Positions 8,086 to 15,885 are shown, numbered from the stretch's first letter. The stretch is DNA of 25,056 nucleotides from an uncultured Bacilli bacterium (GCA_934089255.1 CAKOJI010000018.1:1-25056); one strand, 5' to 3'. The notes: generated from the sequence alone by a model not told the origin. Numbers and translations are program-made.

Positions 8086-8110
8086 AACTCTTTTAGAGTT
8101 TTTTTCTTTT
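8084..8110 (+). terminator. intrinsic terminator closing the surface-protein operon
   Basis: A perfect 8-bp stem (AAAACTCT 8084-8091 with AGAGTTTT 8095-8102), a TTT loop, then T-rich sequence to 8110. The left arm begins inside the stop codon. Confidence 0.8.
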
Positions 8111-8134
8111 TATGTAAAGTATTTTAAAATAAAC

Positions 8135-8162
8135 TTGTAATTTTATTTATAATTGATATAAT
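8135..8162 (+). promoter_or_regulatory. extended -10 promoter of the pseudopilin/TadZ-like unit
   Basis: TTGTAA (8135-8140), a 16-bp spacer and TATAAT (8157-8162), with TG one base upstream of the -10 (8154-8155), a perfect TGnTATAAT. It lies between the terminator and the ATG at 8199. Confidence 0.72.
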
Positions 8163-8198
8163 AATTATAGATATAATAAGAAAGGATATGATATATAT

Positions 8199-8444
8199 AT
8201 GAAAGAAGCAACTGGAGAATTAAATATGACTGTTATAACAGTTATTGCTATTGTTGCAGTTGGTGCATTATTTACTACAGTAGTATGGCCTTTAGTAAAG
8301 AGAAATATTGTTCAAAAGACTTGTGATTCTTATGGAACAGGGTATGTTGCAAAAAAAGATGGTTCTGGTACAGGTTGTGTAGGTGCATCTGATGCTGGAG
8401 CAGAAGGACAAGAAAATTGGTATTGTTGTCCAGGTAGCAATTAA
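8199..8444 (+). CDS. small single-pass membrane protein, possibly pilin-like
   Basis: 81 residues. A short N-terminus (KEATGELN) is followed by a hydrophobic helix (about 10-30) and a small polar domain with four Cys, two adjacent near the end (YCCPG). A short pre-sequence ending Gly-Glu before a long helix is reminiscent of type IV or Flp prepilins, but the usual cleavage motif and Glu+5 are not clear. The family is not recognised. SD AAAGGA (8181-8186) lies 12 nt upstream, a long spacing. It is followed after 15 nt by the TadE-like gene and then by the TadZ/CpaE-like ATPase, which supports a pilin-like role. The opposite-strand ORF is a shadow. Confidence 0.65.
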   Translation: MKEATGELNMTVITVIAIVAVGALFTTVVWPLVKRNIVQKTCDSYGTGYVAKKDGSGTGCVGASDAGAEGQENWYCCPGSN

Positions 8445-8459
8445 TAAAAGGTGATGTAA

Positions 8460-8927
8460 ATGAGAGAGGCAATTGGTGGAACTTGGTTATTTGGTTTGGT
8501 AATAACATTTATAGTGTTCTTTGCCTCTTTTTTGGCTGTATCAATAAATTATAGTAAAGCGTTTCATGTTAAAAATAATGTTGTTGATTTAATTAGTAAG
8601 TATGAAGGTAATAATTGTAAAGCTAGGAATAAAATTAGTGAATATCTTAGAACAAGTGGAGCATTAGTTACTGGTAAATGTCCTAGTGATTATGATGGAT
8701 ATAATTTAGCAGGTGAAAAGGCTGATAATGGGAAAGCATATTATTGTGTTTCTAGTGATAGTACTGATTCTAGTACTTTTATGAGTAAACAATTTTATAG
8801 AGTTATTGTATTTTATAAAATAGATTTACCTATGTTAGGAAATATTGCAACGTTTAAAATAAAGGGTGAAACAGAAACTATTATTTATCCTAAAGATGAT
8901 AAAATCAGTAATGAGGGTTGTAGATGA
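8460..8927 (+). CDS. TadE-like single-pass pseudopilin candidate
   Basis: 155 residues. The N-terminus (REAIGGTWLFG) runs straight into one helix (about 7-28). It is followed by INYSKAFHVKNNVVD, which matches the pattern of TadE/TadF minor pseudopilins, where the helix is followed by a short amphipathic segment. The rest is an extracytoplasmic domain with four Cys. TadE proteins assemble with Flp pili at the outer face of the membrane. No prepilin peptidase or TadA/B/C gene is in the window, so a full Tad system is not shown here. A strong SD (AAAGGTGAT) precedes the ATG, and the stop TGA overlaps the next ATG (ATGA). Similarity is by layout, not by a diagnostic motif. Confidence 0.6.
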   Translation: MREAIGGTWLFGLVITFIVFFASFLAVSINYSKAFHVKNNVVDLISKYEGNNCKARNKISEYLRTSGALVTGKCPSDYDGYNLAGEKADNGKAYYCVSSDSTDSSTFMSKQFYRVIVFYKIDLPMLGNIATFKIKGETETIIYPKDDKISNEGCR

Positions 8928-9955
8928 ATGTAATAATTTATAATAAGAAAAGAGAATTAAGTAATTTAAATATTGATATTATTAAAAGTGTTGAAGGTGA
9001 ATATGCAGTTGAAGAGATAATTGGTATGTTTACTAATTTTTTCTTTAATAAAATGATATTAGATATTACTAGTATAAAAGATTATACTGATTATAGTAAT
9101 TTAAAAAAATTATTTAGTAATATTGATGGTAGTAAAGTTATAGTTGTATTAAATGATATTACTAATAATAAAGAATATATTAGTGATTTAATTACTTTAG
9201 GTGTATATAATTTTACTACTAATTATGATGAAGTGATTGAGTTATTTAATACTCCTAAAAATTATAATGATGTTAAGAATTTACAAATAAGTAAAAGTAC
9301 TTATGATATAAATCAAGAGATAGATAATGAGTTGGGTATAAATCAAGAGAAAGAATTTACTTTTAAAGATTTTATTTTACCTGGGGAATATGATGGGAAT
9401 AAGAAAATTATTGGTGTAGTTAATTTGACTAGTCATGCTGGTGCTACTACATTAGTTGTTCAAATGATAAAACAGCTTAATATTAAATATAGTGCAATTG
9501 GTATTGAAATGAATAAACAAGATTTTATTTATTTTAATACTCCTAATATATATTCTTGTACTAATAAAGATGAGGTATTAAGAAAGATAAAAGAACATCA
9601 AGATGTTGATGCTGTTGTTGTTGATTTGAATGAATATGACTATAAAGATTTTTGTACAGATATATTATATTTAATAGAACCTGGTGTAATTAAAATTACT
9701 AAATTATTAAAGAAAAATGGTAAAATTTTTCAAGATATCGATGGTGAAAAAATTATTCTTAATAGAACTAATATGGATGAAAAACAAGTTATGGAATTTG
9801 AAAGTGAGACAAATACTAAAATTTTTAGTGTTGTTTCTAACTTTAGAGATAATATAGATAGAGTAATTAGTGTTGATAAATTATTGGTTAAGTTAGGATA
9901 TACTAAACTTGGAGATAACTTCAAAAAGAAAGGTTTATTTAGTAAATTTATGTAA
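8924..9955 (+). CDS. TadZ/CpaE-like MinD-family protein without P-loop lysines
   Basis: 343 residues, cytoplasmic. Residues 1-110 look like a pseudo-receiver domain. From about 160 a MinD/ParA-like fold follows. The P-loop position reads T169-S-H-A-G-A174-T-T176, where a normal deviant Walker A would have Lys at 169 and 174. A GATT in place of GKTT is known in CpaE/TadZ proteins, which place pilus machinery at the pole and also carry an N-terminal receiver-like domain. A Walker B-like strand (DAVVVDLNEYD) lies near 231-241. The start ATG overlaps the previous stop, and GAGGG (8913-8917) serves as SD. With the two pilin-like genes before it, this suggests a pilus or secretion localisation factor. 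ATP hydrolysis is doubtful without the lysines. Other MinD-like families remain possible. Confidence 0.68.
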   Translation: MNVIIYNKKRELSNLNIDIIKSVEGEYAVEEIIGMFTNFFFNKMILDITSIKDYTDYSNLKKLFSNIDGSKVIVVLNDITNNKEYISDLITLGVYNFTTNYDEVIELFNTPKNYNDVKNLQISKSTYDINQEIDNELGINQEKEFTFKDFILPGEYDGNKKIIGVVNLTSHAGATTLVVQMIKQLNIKYSAIGIEMNKQDFIYFNTPNIYSCTNKDEVLRKIKEHQDVDAVVVDLNEYDYKDFCTDILYLIEPGVIKITKLLKKNGKIFQDIDGEKIILNRTNMDEKQVMEFESETNTKIFSVVSNFRDNIDRVISVDKLLVKLGYTKLGDNFKKKGLFSKFM

Positions 9956-9961
9956 AAAATA

Positions 9962-9990
9962 TTGACATAAATTAATATATTATTTAAAAT
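9962..9990 (+). promoter_or_regulatory. near-consensus sigma-A promoter of the solo pilin gene
   Basis: TTGACA (9962-9967), 17 bp, TAAAAT (9985-9990), six bases after the preceding stop codon. It is the closest to consensus in the window and would give a leader of about 22 nt before the ATG at 10019, fitting high expression of a pilin. Confidence 0.78.
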
Positions 9991-10018
9991 ATAGTTATAG
10001 AGAAAGAAGAGGTATAGT

Positions 10019-10375
10019 ATGAATTTATTAAATTTAGGAGCAGGTGTTGATATTTCATCTTTTTGTACTAATATGAAGGATGTAGTTCAAATCATAGGAT
10101 ATGTTTTATTAGTCTTTAAAATAGCAATTCCATTATTAATTATTGCTTTAGGTATGTTTGATTTTGGTAAAGCTGTTATAGCTGAAAAAGAGGAAGAAAT
10201 AAAGAAACAAACTAAGAGATTAATATATAGGGTTATTGCTGGTATAGTAATATTCTTAATTCCTAATATTATATTATGGATATTTGGGTTAATTAATGAT
10301 TATAGTTCAAATAAAGATGCTGCTGGTTTTTCAGTTTGTGAACAATGTTTCTTACATCCTGGACAATGCAAATAA
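10019..10375 (+). CDS. VirB2/TrbC-like two-helix pilin
   Basis: 118 residues with two hydrophobic helices (about 22-48 and 70-93) joined by a charged Lys/Glu loop. Signatures are KIAIPLLIIALGMFDFGKAV and FLIPNIILWIFG. Both recur in the C-terminal domain of the 6784-8085 protein and in the 10461-10826 protein. Its C-terminus (CEQCFLHPGQC) matches the C-x-x-C-x-L-x-P pattern of the fusion protein. One Cys also lies before helix 1 at residue 16. There is no cleavable signal peptide. VirB2/TrbC-like proteins form the T4SS pilus or membrane conduit. SD GAAGAGG (10006-10012) is 6 nt from the ATG. It stands alone between its own strong promoter and terminator, suggesting it is the most abundant of the three pilin-like proteins. 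Confidence 0.75.
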   Translation: MNLLNLGAGVDISSFCTNMKDVVQIIGYVLLVFKIAIPLLIIALGMFDFGKAVIAEKEEEIKKQTKRLIYRVIAGIVIFLIPNIILWIFGLINDYSSNKDAAGFSVCEQCFLHPGQCK

Positions 10376-10384
10376 TTTATAATT

Positions 10385-10411
10385 AAAACAACTTTACTGT
10401 TGTTTTTTTTT
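10385..10411 (+). terminator. intrinsic terminator after the solo pilin gene
   Basis: Perfect 8-bp stem AAAACAAC (10385-10392) with GTTGTTTT (10399-10406), 6-nt loop, then T to 10411. The putative -35 of the next promoter lies in its loop. Confidence 0.82.
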
Positions 10412-10421
10412 GTGCTATAAT
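10393..10421 (+). promoter_or_regulatory. extended -10 promoter overlapping the terminator, for the main T4SS operon
   Basis: TATAAT (10416-10421) is preceded by TGC (10413-10415), a perfect extended -10. A weak -35 (TTTACT, 10393-10398) lies 17 bp upstream, in the loop of the terminator hairpin. The ATG at 10461 is 39 nt downstream. This would drive 10461-21239. Confidence 0.6.
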
Positions 10422-10460
10422 TTTATGTGTGTAATGCTAATTTTTAGAATGAGGAATTTT

Positions 10461-10826
10461 ATGAAAAAAAGTAATAAATTAATATATTTGGTAATGGTAT
10501 TTTATATAGTATTATTTAGCTTTAAGACAGTTGTTTTAGCCGATAACGGTGGAGTAAGTTGTGACAGTTGGGGAGATCTTAAAAACGATATTCAAAATGC
10601 TTTTAATTTTTTGAAAGTTGTTGTTCCACTTTTAGTAATAGGGTTAAGTACTTATGATTTTATAAAAGCTGTTGCAGCTAAAGATAATAAAGACGTAAAA
10701 AAAGCTTTTCAAAGACTTTTAAAAAGATTTTTGTATGCAATATTATTATTTTTCTTGCCAGTATTAATTAATTTTCTTTTAGATTTAGCTGGAACAAATA
10801 CTAAAATTTGTGAATGGATGAGTTAA
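10461..10826 (+). CDS. VirB2-like pilin with signal peptide
   Basis: 121 residues from ATG 10461. The frame is open further upstream, but GAGG (10451-10454) and the signal-peptide-like start fix this ATG. The signal sequence (about 1-27, ending VLA) is followed by a short segment with one Cys and then two helices with VVPLLVIGLSTYDFIKAV and ILLFFLPVLINFLLDLAG. These match the pilin-like proteins at 6784 and 10019 but end early, with one Cys (KICEWMS) rather than the CxxC signature. It is the first gene of the main T4SS operon, and its end overlaps the next gene's SD. Likely a second pilin or conduit subunit. Confidence 0.75.
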   Translation: MKKSNKLIYLVMVFYIVLFSFKTVVLADNGGVSCDSWGDLKNDIQNAFNFLKVVVPLLVIGLSTYDFIKAVAAKDNKDVKKAFQRLLKRFLYAILLFFLPVLINFLLDLAGTNTKICEWMS

Positions 10827-10837
10827 GAGGTGGCTAT

Positions 10838-13201
10838 ATGAATTTAGTGAATTTTGGTGGGTTAATTGGTGATGCAATTGCAGATACTTGGATGAGTATA
10901 TGGCTTTCAATTAATTCTATGGTTTATAGTATAATTGAATTACTATATAAAGTATTTGTGGCTGTTGCTAATGTTAATTTATTTGGTGAAGATGTTTTTA
11001 ACAAAATAGTTAAGAGAGTATATATTGTTATGGCAATTGCTATGTTGTTTATATTTGCATATAATTTAGTTTTAATGATTATAAATCCGGATGATAAAAA
11101 AAGTACTGGACAAATGACAAAAATGATAAAAGAAACTATTATTAGTTTAGTTTTAATAGTTTTGCTCCCTACAATTTTTAATTATATGTCTATATTTCAA
11201 CGTCATGTGTTAGATTCTAATATTTTGGGTCAAATTATTTTAGGTGATGTTGGAGGTATAGCATCTAAAGATGAACTTACAACATATTGTGAAAAGTATA
11301 AAAAATATACTATAATTGAAGATAAGACTGATATTGGAGATCGTAGATATAATTGGGGATACGTTGTTGGTGGTACGGCTGGTGGAGCAGTAGCTGGTGC
11401 TGGCGTCGGTGCCTTAATTGGTGGAGGTGCTGGGCTAATTGCTTCTCTTGCAGATTATTTTTTACAAGAATCCAAAAGTCCTAATGACGAATTGTATAAA
11501 GGGTGTCTTCTATTTAATGCTAAATCCGCGTCTTCTAGGGGTGCTGCTACTATTGCTCCAACAATATTTTCGGCGTTTTATCATCCGACAAAATACGGAT
11601 ATTTTGAGTGTGCAGATTTTATAGAAAATGGTGTTGGTAAATATAATTCTTATACAAGTAATTATATAAAAACTGATGATGATAAAAAAATGTGTTCTTA
11701 TTATTACTATAGTGTTAATATGGCAAAATTTACTGGATCTATATCAGCATTTAATGAAGAGTCATATTTTTATAGCAAAGTAAAAAAAGATGAAGGAACC
11801 TTTGAATTTAATTATATATTAGCTCTTGTGGCTGGAGTTTTGGCTGTATATATGTTTGCTTGTTATACAATGTCAATAGGAGTTAGGGTTGCTAAATTAG
11901 GCTTTTTGCAAATTATTTCGCCTCTAACGGTTATGATGAGAATTATTCCTAAGAAAAAGGAAGCTATATATGATAAGTGGCAAAAGATGTTGTTGGATAC
12001 TTATCTCGATGTATTTATTCGTTTGCTAATAATATACTTTGCATTGTTTTCTATAAGTTTAGTTCCAGATGTTATTCATACTTTATTTAGTTCATTTGAA
12101 GGTGGAGGAATTATTGGAGCTCTTGTCAATTCACTTGCTTGTGTTATTGTTATACTTGGAATTTTAAAATTTGCTCAAGACGCACCTGGATTATTTAAAG
12201 AATTCTTTGGTGGAAGTGGCTCATTTGCTCTTAAGAGTCCTAAGAAACAACTTAGTGAAAATAAAATTGCTATGGGCGGTGTTAACGCTTTAAGAGGTGG
12301 AATTTATGGTGCTACTACTGGAAAAGCTGGTGGAAAAGGAGTTTCAGGAAAAATTGGTGGTTTTATTAGTGGCGCTGGGCGTGGTGCTGTTGGAGGTTAT
12401 GACAAAGCAGTAAAAGGTCTTGACACTGCTCGTACAGAGAGTGAAAATGGTTCTACTTTTTGGGGACGACAACTTGATAGAGCGAGAACAGCTATTGGAA
12501 TGGAGACTAGAGCAGAGGCAGATGATAGAAATATAGAAAAAGTATTTAATACAACTGAACGTCAAAAACAAAACGAAGCTGTTATGAAACAAATAAAAAA
12601 TATTAAAAGTCATGTTGAAGAAAAAATTGAAAGAGAAAATTCTAAAGTTAAATTTCATGTTGCCGACGCAAATGGGAATATTATAGAAGGAAATTATAAT
12701 TCAATGTCACAATATTTGAAATCTTTACAAGATAATATTTCGAATGCTACTAATGATGCTGACAGAGCAAAAGCTTTAAAAGAAATGGATATATTTAGGG
12801 ATAATCTAGGTCAGCAGAAAAAGCAAGCAGTTGAAAATATGGTTCACAGTTTAATGAATGGTTCCAGAGTTCAAGTTGATACGGATAGTAACGGAAATCC
12901 TGTATATGCTTTTAATGAAAATGATATGTCTTTGGTTCAAACTTCAGTTGCAGAAATAAATAAAGAAATATCTAAAGGTGGCGTAGGTTTACAGTTTGAT
13001 GATCAAGGAAATGCTGTTTCTGGTTCTGAAACAACCGCAAGTATAACAAGTGGTTTTGATTTATTAAATAGTTTTAAAGATTCTATTGAAGCTCAATCTT
13101 ATGAAATTCAACAACATTCTTCAACTGTTAATAGTAACTACACAGCTCGCCATGCAGATAGCAGGATGGTACGTGGTAACGGAAAATCTGAAAAAAAATA
13201 G
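10838..13201 (+). CDS. VirB6/TrbL-like polytopic T4SS channel protein
   Basis: 787 residues from ATG 10838; AAGAGGTGG 7 nt before it favours this over ATG 10814. Hydrophobic segments in the first ~115 residues are followed by an extracytoplasmic loop (about 120-315) with four Cys. That loop includes a Gly-zipper stretch (about 174-206, GGTAGGAVAGAGVGALIGGG). A second membrane block (about 323-446) has the TrbL/VirB6-like pattern of helices with KLGFLQIISPLTVMM and a late LKFAQDAPGLFKEFFG. A Gly-rich segment (about 478-525) and a long hydrophilic, helical tail (about 530-787) follow. VirB6-type proteins form the inner-membrane channel and bind VirB4/VirB8. The neighbours (VirB2-like before, PrgI/VirB3-like and VirB4 after) match the usual T4SS order. 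Family call rests on topology plus context. Two shadow ORFs overlap it. Confidence 0.78.
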   Translation: MNLVNFGGLIGDAIADTWMSIWLSINSMVYSIIELLYKVFVAVANVNLFGEDVFNKIVKRVYIVMAIAMLFIFAYNLVLMIINPDDKKSTGQMTKMIKETIISLVLIVLLPTIFNYMSIFQRHVLDSNILGQIILGDVGGIASKDELTTYCEKYKKYTIIEDKTDIGDRRYNWGYVVGGTAGGAVAGAGVGALIGGGAGLIASLADYFLQESKSPNDELYKGCLLFNAKSASSRGAATIAPTIFSAFYHPTKYGYFECADFIENGVGKYNSYTSNYIKTDDDKKMCSYYYYSVNMAKFTGSISAFNEESYFYSKVKKDEGTFEFNYILALVAGVLAVYMFACYTMSIGVRVAKLGFLQIISPLTVMMRIIPKKKEAIYDKWQKMLLDTYLDVFIRLLIIYFALFSISLVPDVIHTLFSSFEGGGIIGALVNSLACVIVILGILKFAQDAPGLFKEFFGGSGSFALKSPKKQLSENKIAMGGVNALRGGIYGATTGKAGGKGVSGKIGGFISGAGRGAVGGYDKAVKGLDTARTESENGSTFWGRQLDRARTAIGMETRAEADDRNIEKVFNTTERQKQNEAVMKQIKNIKSHVEEKIERENSKVKFHVADANGNIIEGNYNSMSQYLKSLQDNISNATNDADRAKALKEMDIFRDNLGQQKKQAVENMVHSLMNGSRVQVDTDSNGNPVYAFNENDMSLVQTSVAEINKEISKGGVGLQFDDQGNAVSGSETTASITSGFDLLNSFKDSIEAQSYEIQQHSSTVNSNYTARHADSRMVRGNGKSEKK

Positions 13202-13205
13202 GAGG
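13200..13205 (+). promoter_or_regulatory. RBS AGGAGG fixing a GTG start
   Basis: AGGAGG overlaps the TAG stop of the VirB6-like gene and lies 8 nt before GTG 13214. No suitable ATG is nearby, so GTG is the start. Confidence 0.75.
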
Positions 13206-13213
13206 AATAAAAA

Positions 13214-13528
13214 GTGGAAAATAATAGTTATTTGATACCTGCGAATTCAAAGAAGTCTATGTTAATACTTGGCTTCTTTAATCCGACAGATTTGATAATA
13301 TTTGGTACTGGTTGTATTATTACATTTTTATTATTATTTATACTTAATACTAATTCATTAAAGCAGGCATTATTAATAATAACACCTGCGTTGATTGGAG
13401 CGTTTTTGGTACTTCCAGTACCTAATCATCATAACATTAGGACTTTTATTGGAAATGTATATCATTATTTTACAAATAGGAGAAGTTATTATTGGAGAGG
13501 TTGGTGTGTGAATCGTGGCAAAAAATAA
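13214..13528 (+). CDS. PrgI/VirB3-like T4SS membrane protein
   Basis: 104 residues, GTG start with AGGAGG. Two close helices (about 26-66) are followed by a conserved-looking C-terminus, PNHHNIRTF then NRRSYYWRGW. This matches the short PrgI-family proteins that sit just upstream of VirB4 in Gram-positive T4SS loci and are the VirB3 counterpart. It probably helps VirB4 dock at the membrane channel. The last 14 nt overlap the next gene, so translation is likely coupled. Family call is confident because length, topology, C-terminal motif and gene order agree. Confidence 0.82.
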   Translation: MENNSYLIPANSKKSMLILGFFNPTDLIIFGTGCIITFLLLFILNTNSLKQALLIITPALIGAFLVLPVPNHHNIRTFIGNVYHYFTNRRSYYWRGWCVNRGKK

Positions 13529-14075
13529 AAATGGTAGTAAATATACAGAAGATTGGGTGCCTATAAAATCTATAAAGAATGGTATGATACAATTAGATAA
13601 TAATTATTATGTTACTGGTATCAGAATAGAACCAAAAAACATTTTTATATTAGATTATCAGGAGCAAAGTAATATAATATTTAACTTACGAAATTTTTAT
13701 AATGTTATTGACTATGAATTTTGGTTAGTTGTTTGTGACAGACCGGTTGATATAAATATGTATTTGGCACAATTACAATTAATGTATAATAATGTACAAA
13801 GTCAACAAATAAGAAAAATTATTAAACAAGATATTGATAAGGGAGAAAGTTTTAGAAATACAACTGTAAATGCTGTTGATACGGAATATTATATTTTGTT
13901 TAGAGATAAAAATATTGATGTTTTACAAAAAAGAATACATACTTTAATAAGTAATTTAGCAACTAGTGGATTAAATTCTAGACAAGTTAGTGATGATGAT
14001 TTAAGAGTTATTATGGATAGTTTCTTTAATGGAAATATGAAAACTGAATTTGGGACGGTGATGAGTAGTGTCTAA
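13515..14075 (+). CDS. separate N-terminal domain of VirB4 (TraC-like)
   Basis: 186 residues, GTG start inside the preceding gene. The protein reads as the first domain of VirB4/TraC-type ATPases. It has a beta-rich start (EDWVPIKSIKNGMIQLDNNYYVTGIRI), an alpha/beta body with DYEFWLVVCDRP and a helical end. No P-loop is present. The following gene begins where a normal VirB4 would continue (PKGIDFKLND, then the YP..IGPGYL element), and 186 + 600 residues equal a typical full VirB4. The two frames differ and overlap by 8 nt, so the two halves are made separately unless a frameshift joins them. SD is weak (GGTGTG). It likely forms a complex with the ATPase at the base of the channel. Confidence 0.72.
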   Translation: MAKNKNGSKYTEDWVPIKSIKNGMIQLDNNYYVTGIRIEPKNIFILDYQEQSNIIFNLRNFYNVIDYEFWLVVCDRPVDINMYLAQLQLMYNNVQSQQIRKIIKQDIDKGESFRNTTVNAVDTEYYILFRDKNIDVLQKRIHTLISNLATSGLNSRQVSDDDLRVIMDSFFNGNMKTEFGTVMSSV

Positions 14076-15870
14076 TATGTTTAAAAGTGAAATAGCACCA
14101 AAAGGGATAGATTTTAAATTAAATGATTTTGTTATAGGAGATAAATATTCAACTATACTTACTATAATAAATTATCCGAAATTAATTGGTCCTGGTTATT
14201 TAAGTAATATTACTAACATGCCTGGTGTTAAGGTAGTTGTAAAACATATACCAATCGAATTTAGTACTATGAGTAAAATGATTAATAAAGAAATAGCAGA
14301 TTTAAAAGATAGATATCAACATGAAAATGATAGAACTATGCAAGAAAGTATAAGGCAAGATTATGAGTCTTTAGAAAGTTTTGTTTCTATGCTTGCTGCT
14401 ACTCAATCAAAAATATTTGATTTTCAAATGCATATTATGTTAAGTGCAGATTCTAAAGAAGAATTAGAAGCTAAAAAAATGCAAACTAGAAATTATTTGG
14501 ACGCTTTAGGTATGAGAGGTATTCCAATGATGTTTGAACAGGAAAAGGTTTTAAAATCTATGATACCAATATTTCCTAAACAAGATATAGAAGAGAGAGT
14601 GGGTATACCAATACCAAGTCCTACTATTGCAGCCATGTATCCATTTGTTTTTGATAGTATAAAAGATCCAGGTGGAGAGTTTACTGCTCCAACTTTACTA
14701 GGAATAGATTTTTCAGGAGGAGTTGTTTTATTTAATCAATTTTTATATCAAACTAAGAAAGAATTTAATAGAAATAATGCTAATTTAATTATTCTTGGTA
14801 CTAGTGGTAGTGGTAAAAGTACTGCTGCAAAATTAATGCTTCGTACTCATATTAGAAATGGCTGTCAATTGATATGTATTGATCCAGAAGGTGAGTTAGA
14901 AGAAATGACCAAAACTTTTGGAGGAGACTTTATAGATTTAGGAAAAGGTGGACAGTTTGGTATAATAAACCCATTAGAGGTAATTGTTGATGCTGATGAG
15001 GATGAATTGAAACAAGGTTTAGGTTATACTATTTTAACTAGAACATTACAATCGTTAAAAGCATTCTTAAAATATTATAGTCCTGATATTGAAGAAGATG
15101 TTTTAGCAATGTTTAGTGAGGTAGCTCAGGATACTTATAAAAGATTTAATATTGATTTTAATACGGATTTTAGTAATTTTACTTCAAAAGATTATCCTAC
15201 GTTTGATGATTTATATAGTACAATAAAAGGAAGACTTTTATCTATGCCAGAAGCAACTCGTGAAAAAGATGTTATGGAAAGATTAGAGTTAAAAATAAGA
15301 CCTTTTGTTAAAGAATTGCGTTATTATTTTAATGGTCATACTACTATTAGTCAAGATAGTGATTTTATGGTATTTAATATTAGAGAATTAATGAACAGTG
15401 ATGAAAGTATTAGAAATGCTTTGTTCTTTAATATATTAAAATATGCTTGGGGTTTATGTTTGGATCCTAGTGTTAATACAGTACTTATGGTTGATGAAGC
15501 ACATGTTTTACTTGGTGGGCGTAATGAATTAGGTGCAGAATTTTTGGCGCAAATGCAAAGAAGAGCAAGAAAATATAATACAGGAACTATAATTATTACT
15601 CAACAACCTACAGATTTTGCTGCTCCAAATATTATTGTACACGGTAAAGCAATTTTTGATAATGCTTCATATTACTTAGTAATGGGTTTAAAAAAACAAG
15701 CTGTTGAGGATTTAAGTAAATTAATTGACTTAAATGATAATGAAAAGGAAAGCATAAAAGGTTATAGTCAAGGGGAGGCATTATTTGTTTGTGGAAGTAG
15801 ACGTATGAGAATTAATGTTATCTTGACTCAAGAAGAACTAGATTCATTTGGAACTGGTGGAGGATTTTAA
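14068..15870 (+). CDS. virB4: VirB4-type T4SS ATPase (core domains)
   Basis: 600 residues. VirB4 energises pilus assembly and substrate transfer at the cytoplasmic face. Walker A is GTSGSGKST with Lys250, preceded by NLIILG. IDPEGELEEM follows, the Walker B is VLMVDEAH (Asp476, Glu477), and TIIITQQPTDF comes after, all typical of VirB4/TraC ATPases. Residues 1-200 hold the middle VirB4 region (NYP..IGPGYLSNI and a helical hairpin). Start is GTG 14068 or ATG 14077; GGTGATGAG at 14057-14065 could serve either. It overlaps the separate N-terminal domain gene by 8 nt. The end (TGGGF) is complete and the next SD follows at once. Family assignment is certain. Confidence 0.93.
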   Translation: MSNMFKSEIAPKGIDFKLNDFVIGDKYSTILTIINYPKLIGPGYLSNITNMPGVKVVVKHIPIEFSTMSKMINKEIADLKDRYQHENDRTMQESIRQDYESLESFVSMLAATQSKIFDFQMHIMLSADSKEELEAKKMQTRNYLDALGMRGIPMMFEQEKVLKSMIPIFPKQDIEERVGIPIPSPTIAAMYPFVFDSIKDPGGEFTAPTLLGIDFSGGVVLFNQFLYQTKKEFNRNNANLIILGTSGSGKSTAAKLMLRTHIRNGCQLICIDPEGELEEMTKTFGGDFIDLGKGGQFGIINPLEVIVDADEDELKQGLGYTILTRTLQSLKAFLKYYSPDIEEDVLAMFSEVAQDTYKRFNIDFNTDFSNFTSKDYPTFDDLYSTIKGRLLSMPEATREKDVMERLELKIRPFVKELRYYFNGHTTISQDSDFMVFNIRELMNSDESIRNALFFNILKYAWGLCLDPSVNTVLMVDEAHVLLGGRNELGAEFLAQMQRRARKYNTGTIIITQQPTDFAAPNIIVHGKAIFDNASYYLVMGLKKQAVEDLSKLIDLNDNEKESIKGYSQGEALFVCGSRRMRINVILTQEELDSFGTGGGF

Positions 15871-15885
15871 TAGGTGGTGAAAGTT

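Noticed and set aside
8199..8444. Classical type IV prepilin
   Set aside because: A Gly-Glu precedes the helix, but the cleavage context and the Glu at +5 are missing, so only 'pilin-like' is claimed.
12344..12658. Minus-strand ORF of 104 residues and other short ORFs at 14-217, 8275-8508, 9730-9924, 11439-11624, 16449-16685, 17053-17274 and 18997-19278
   Set aside because: All lie within confidently coding genes in other frames, show no recognisable domain and have no supporting SD.
13515..14080. Pseudogene call for VirB4
   Set aside because: Both parts are intact, each has a start, and together they cover the whole family length, so fission is preferred to decay.
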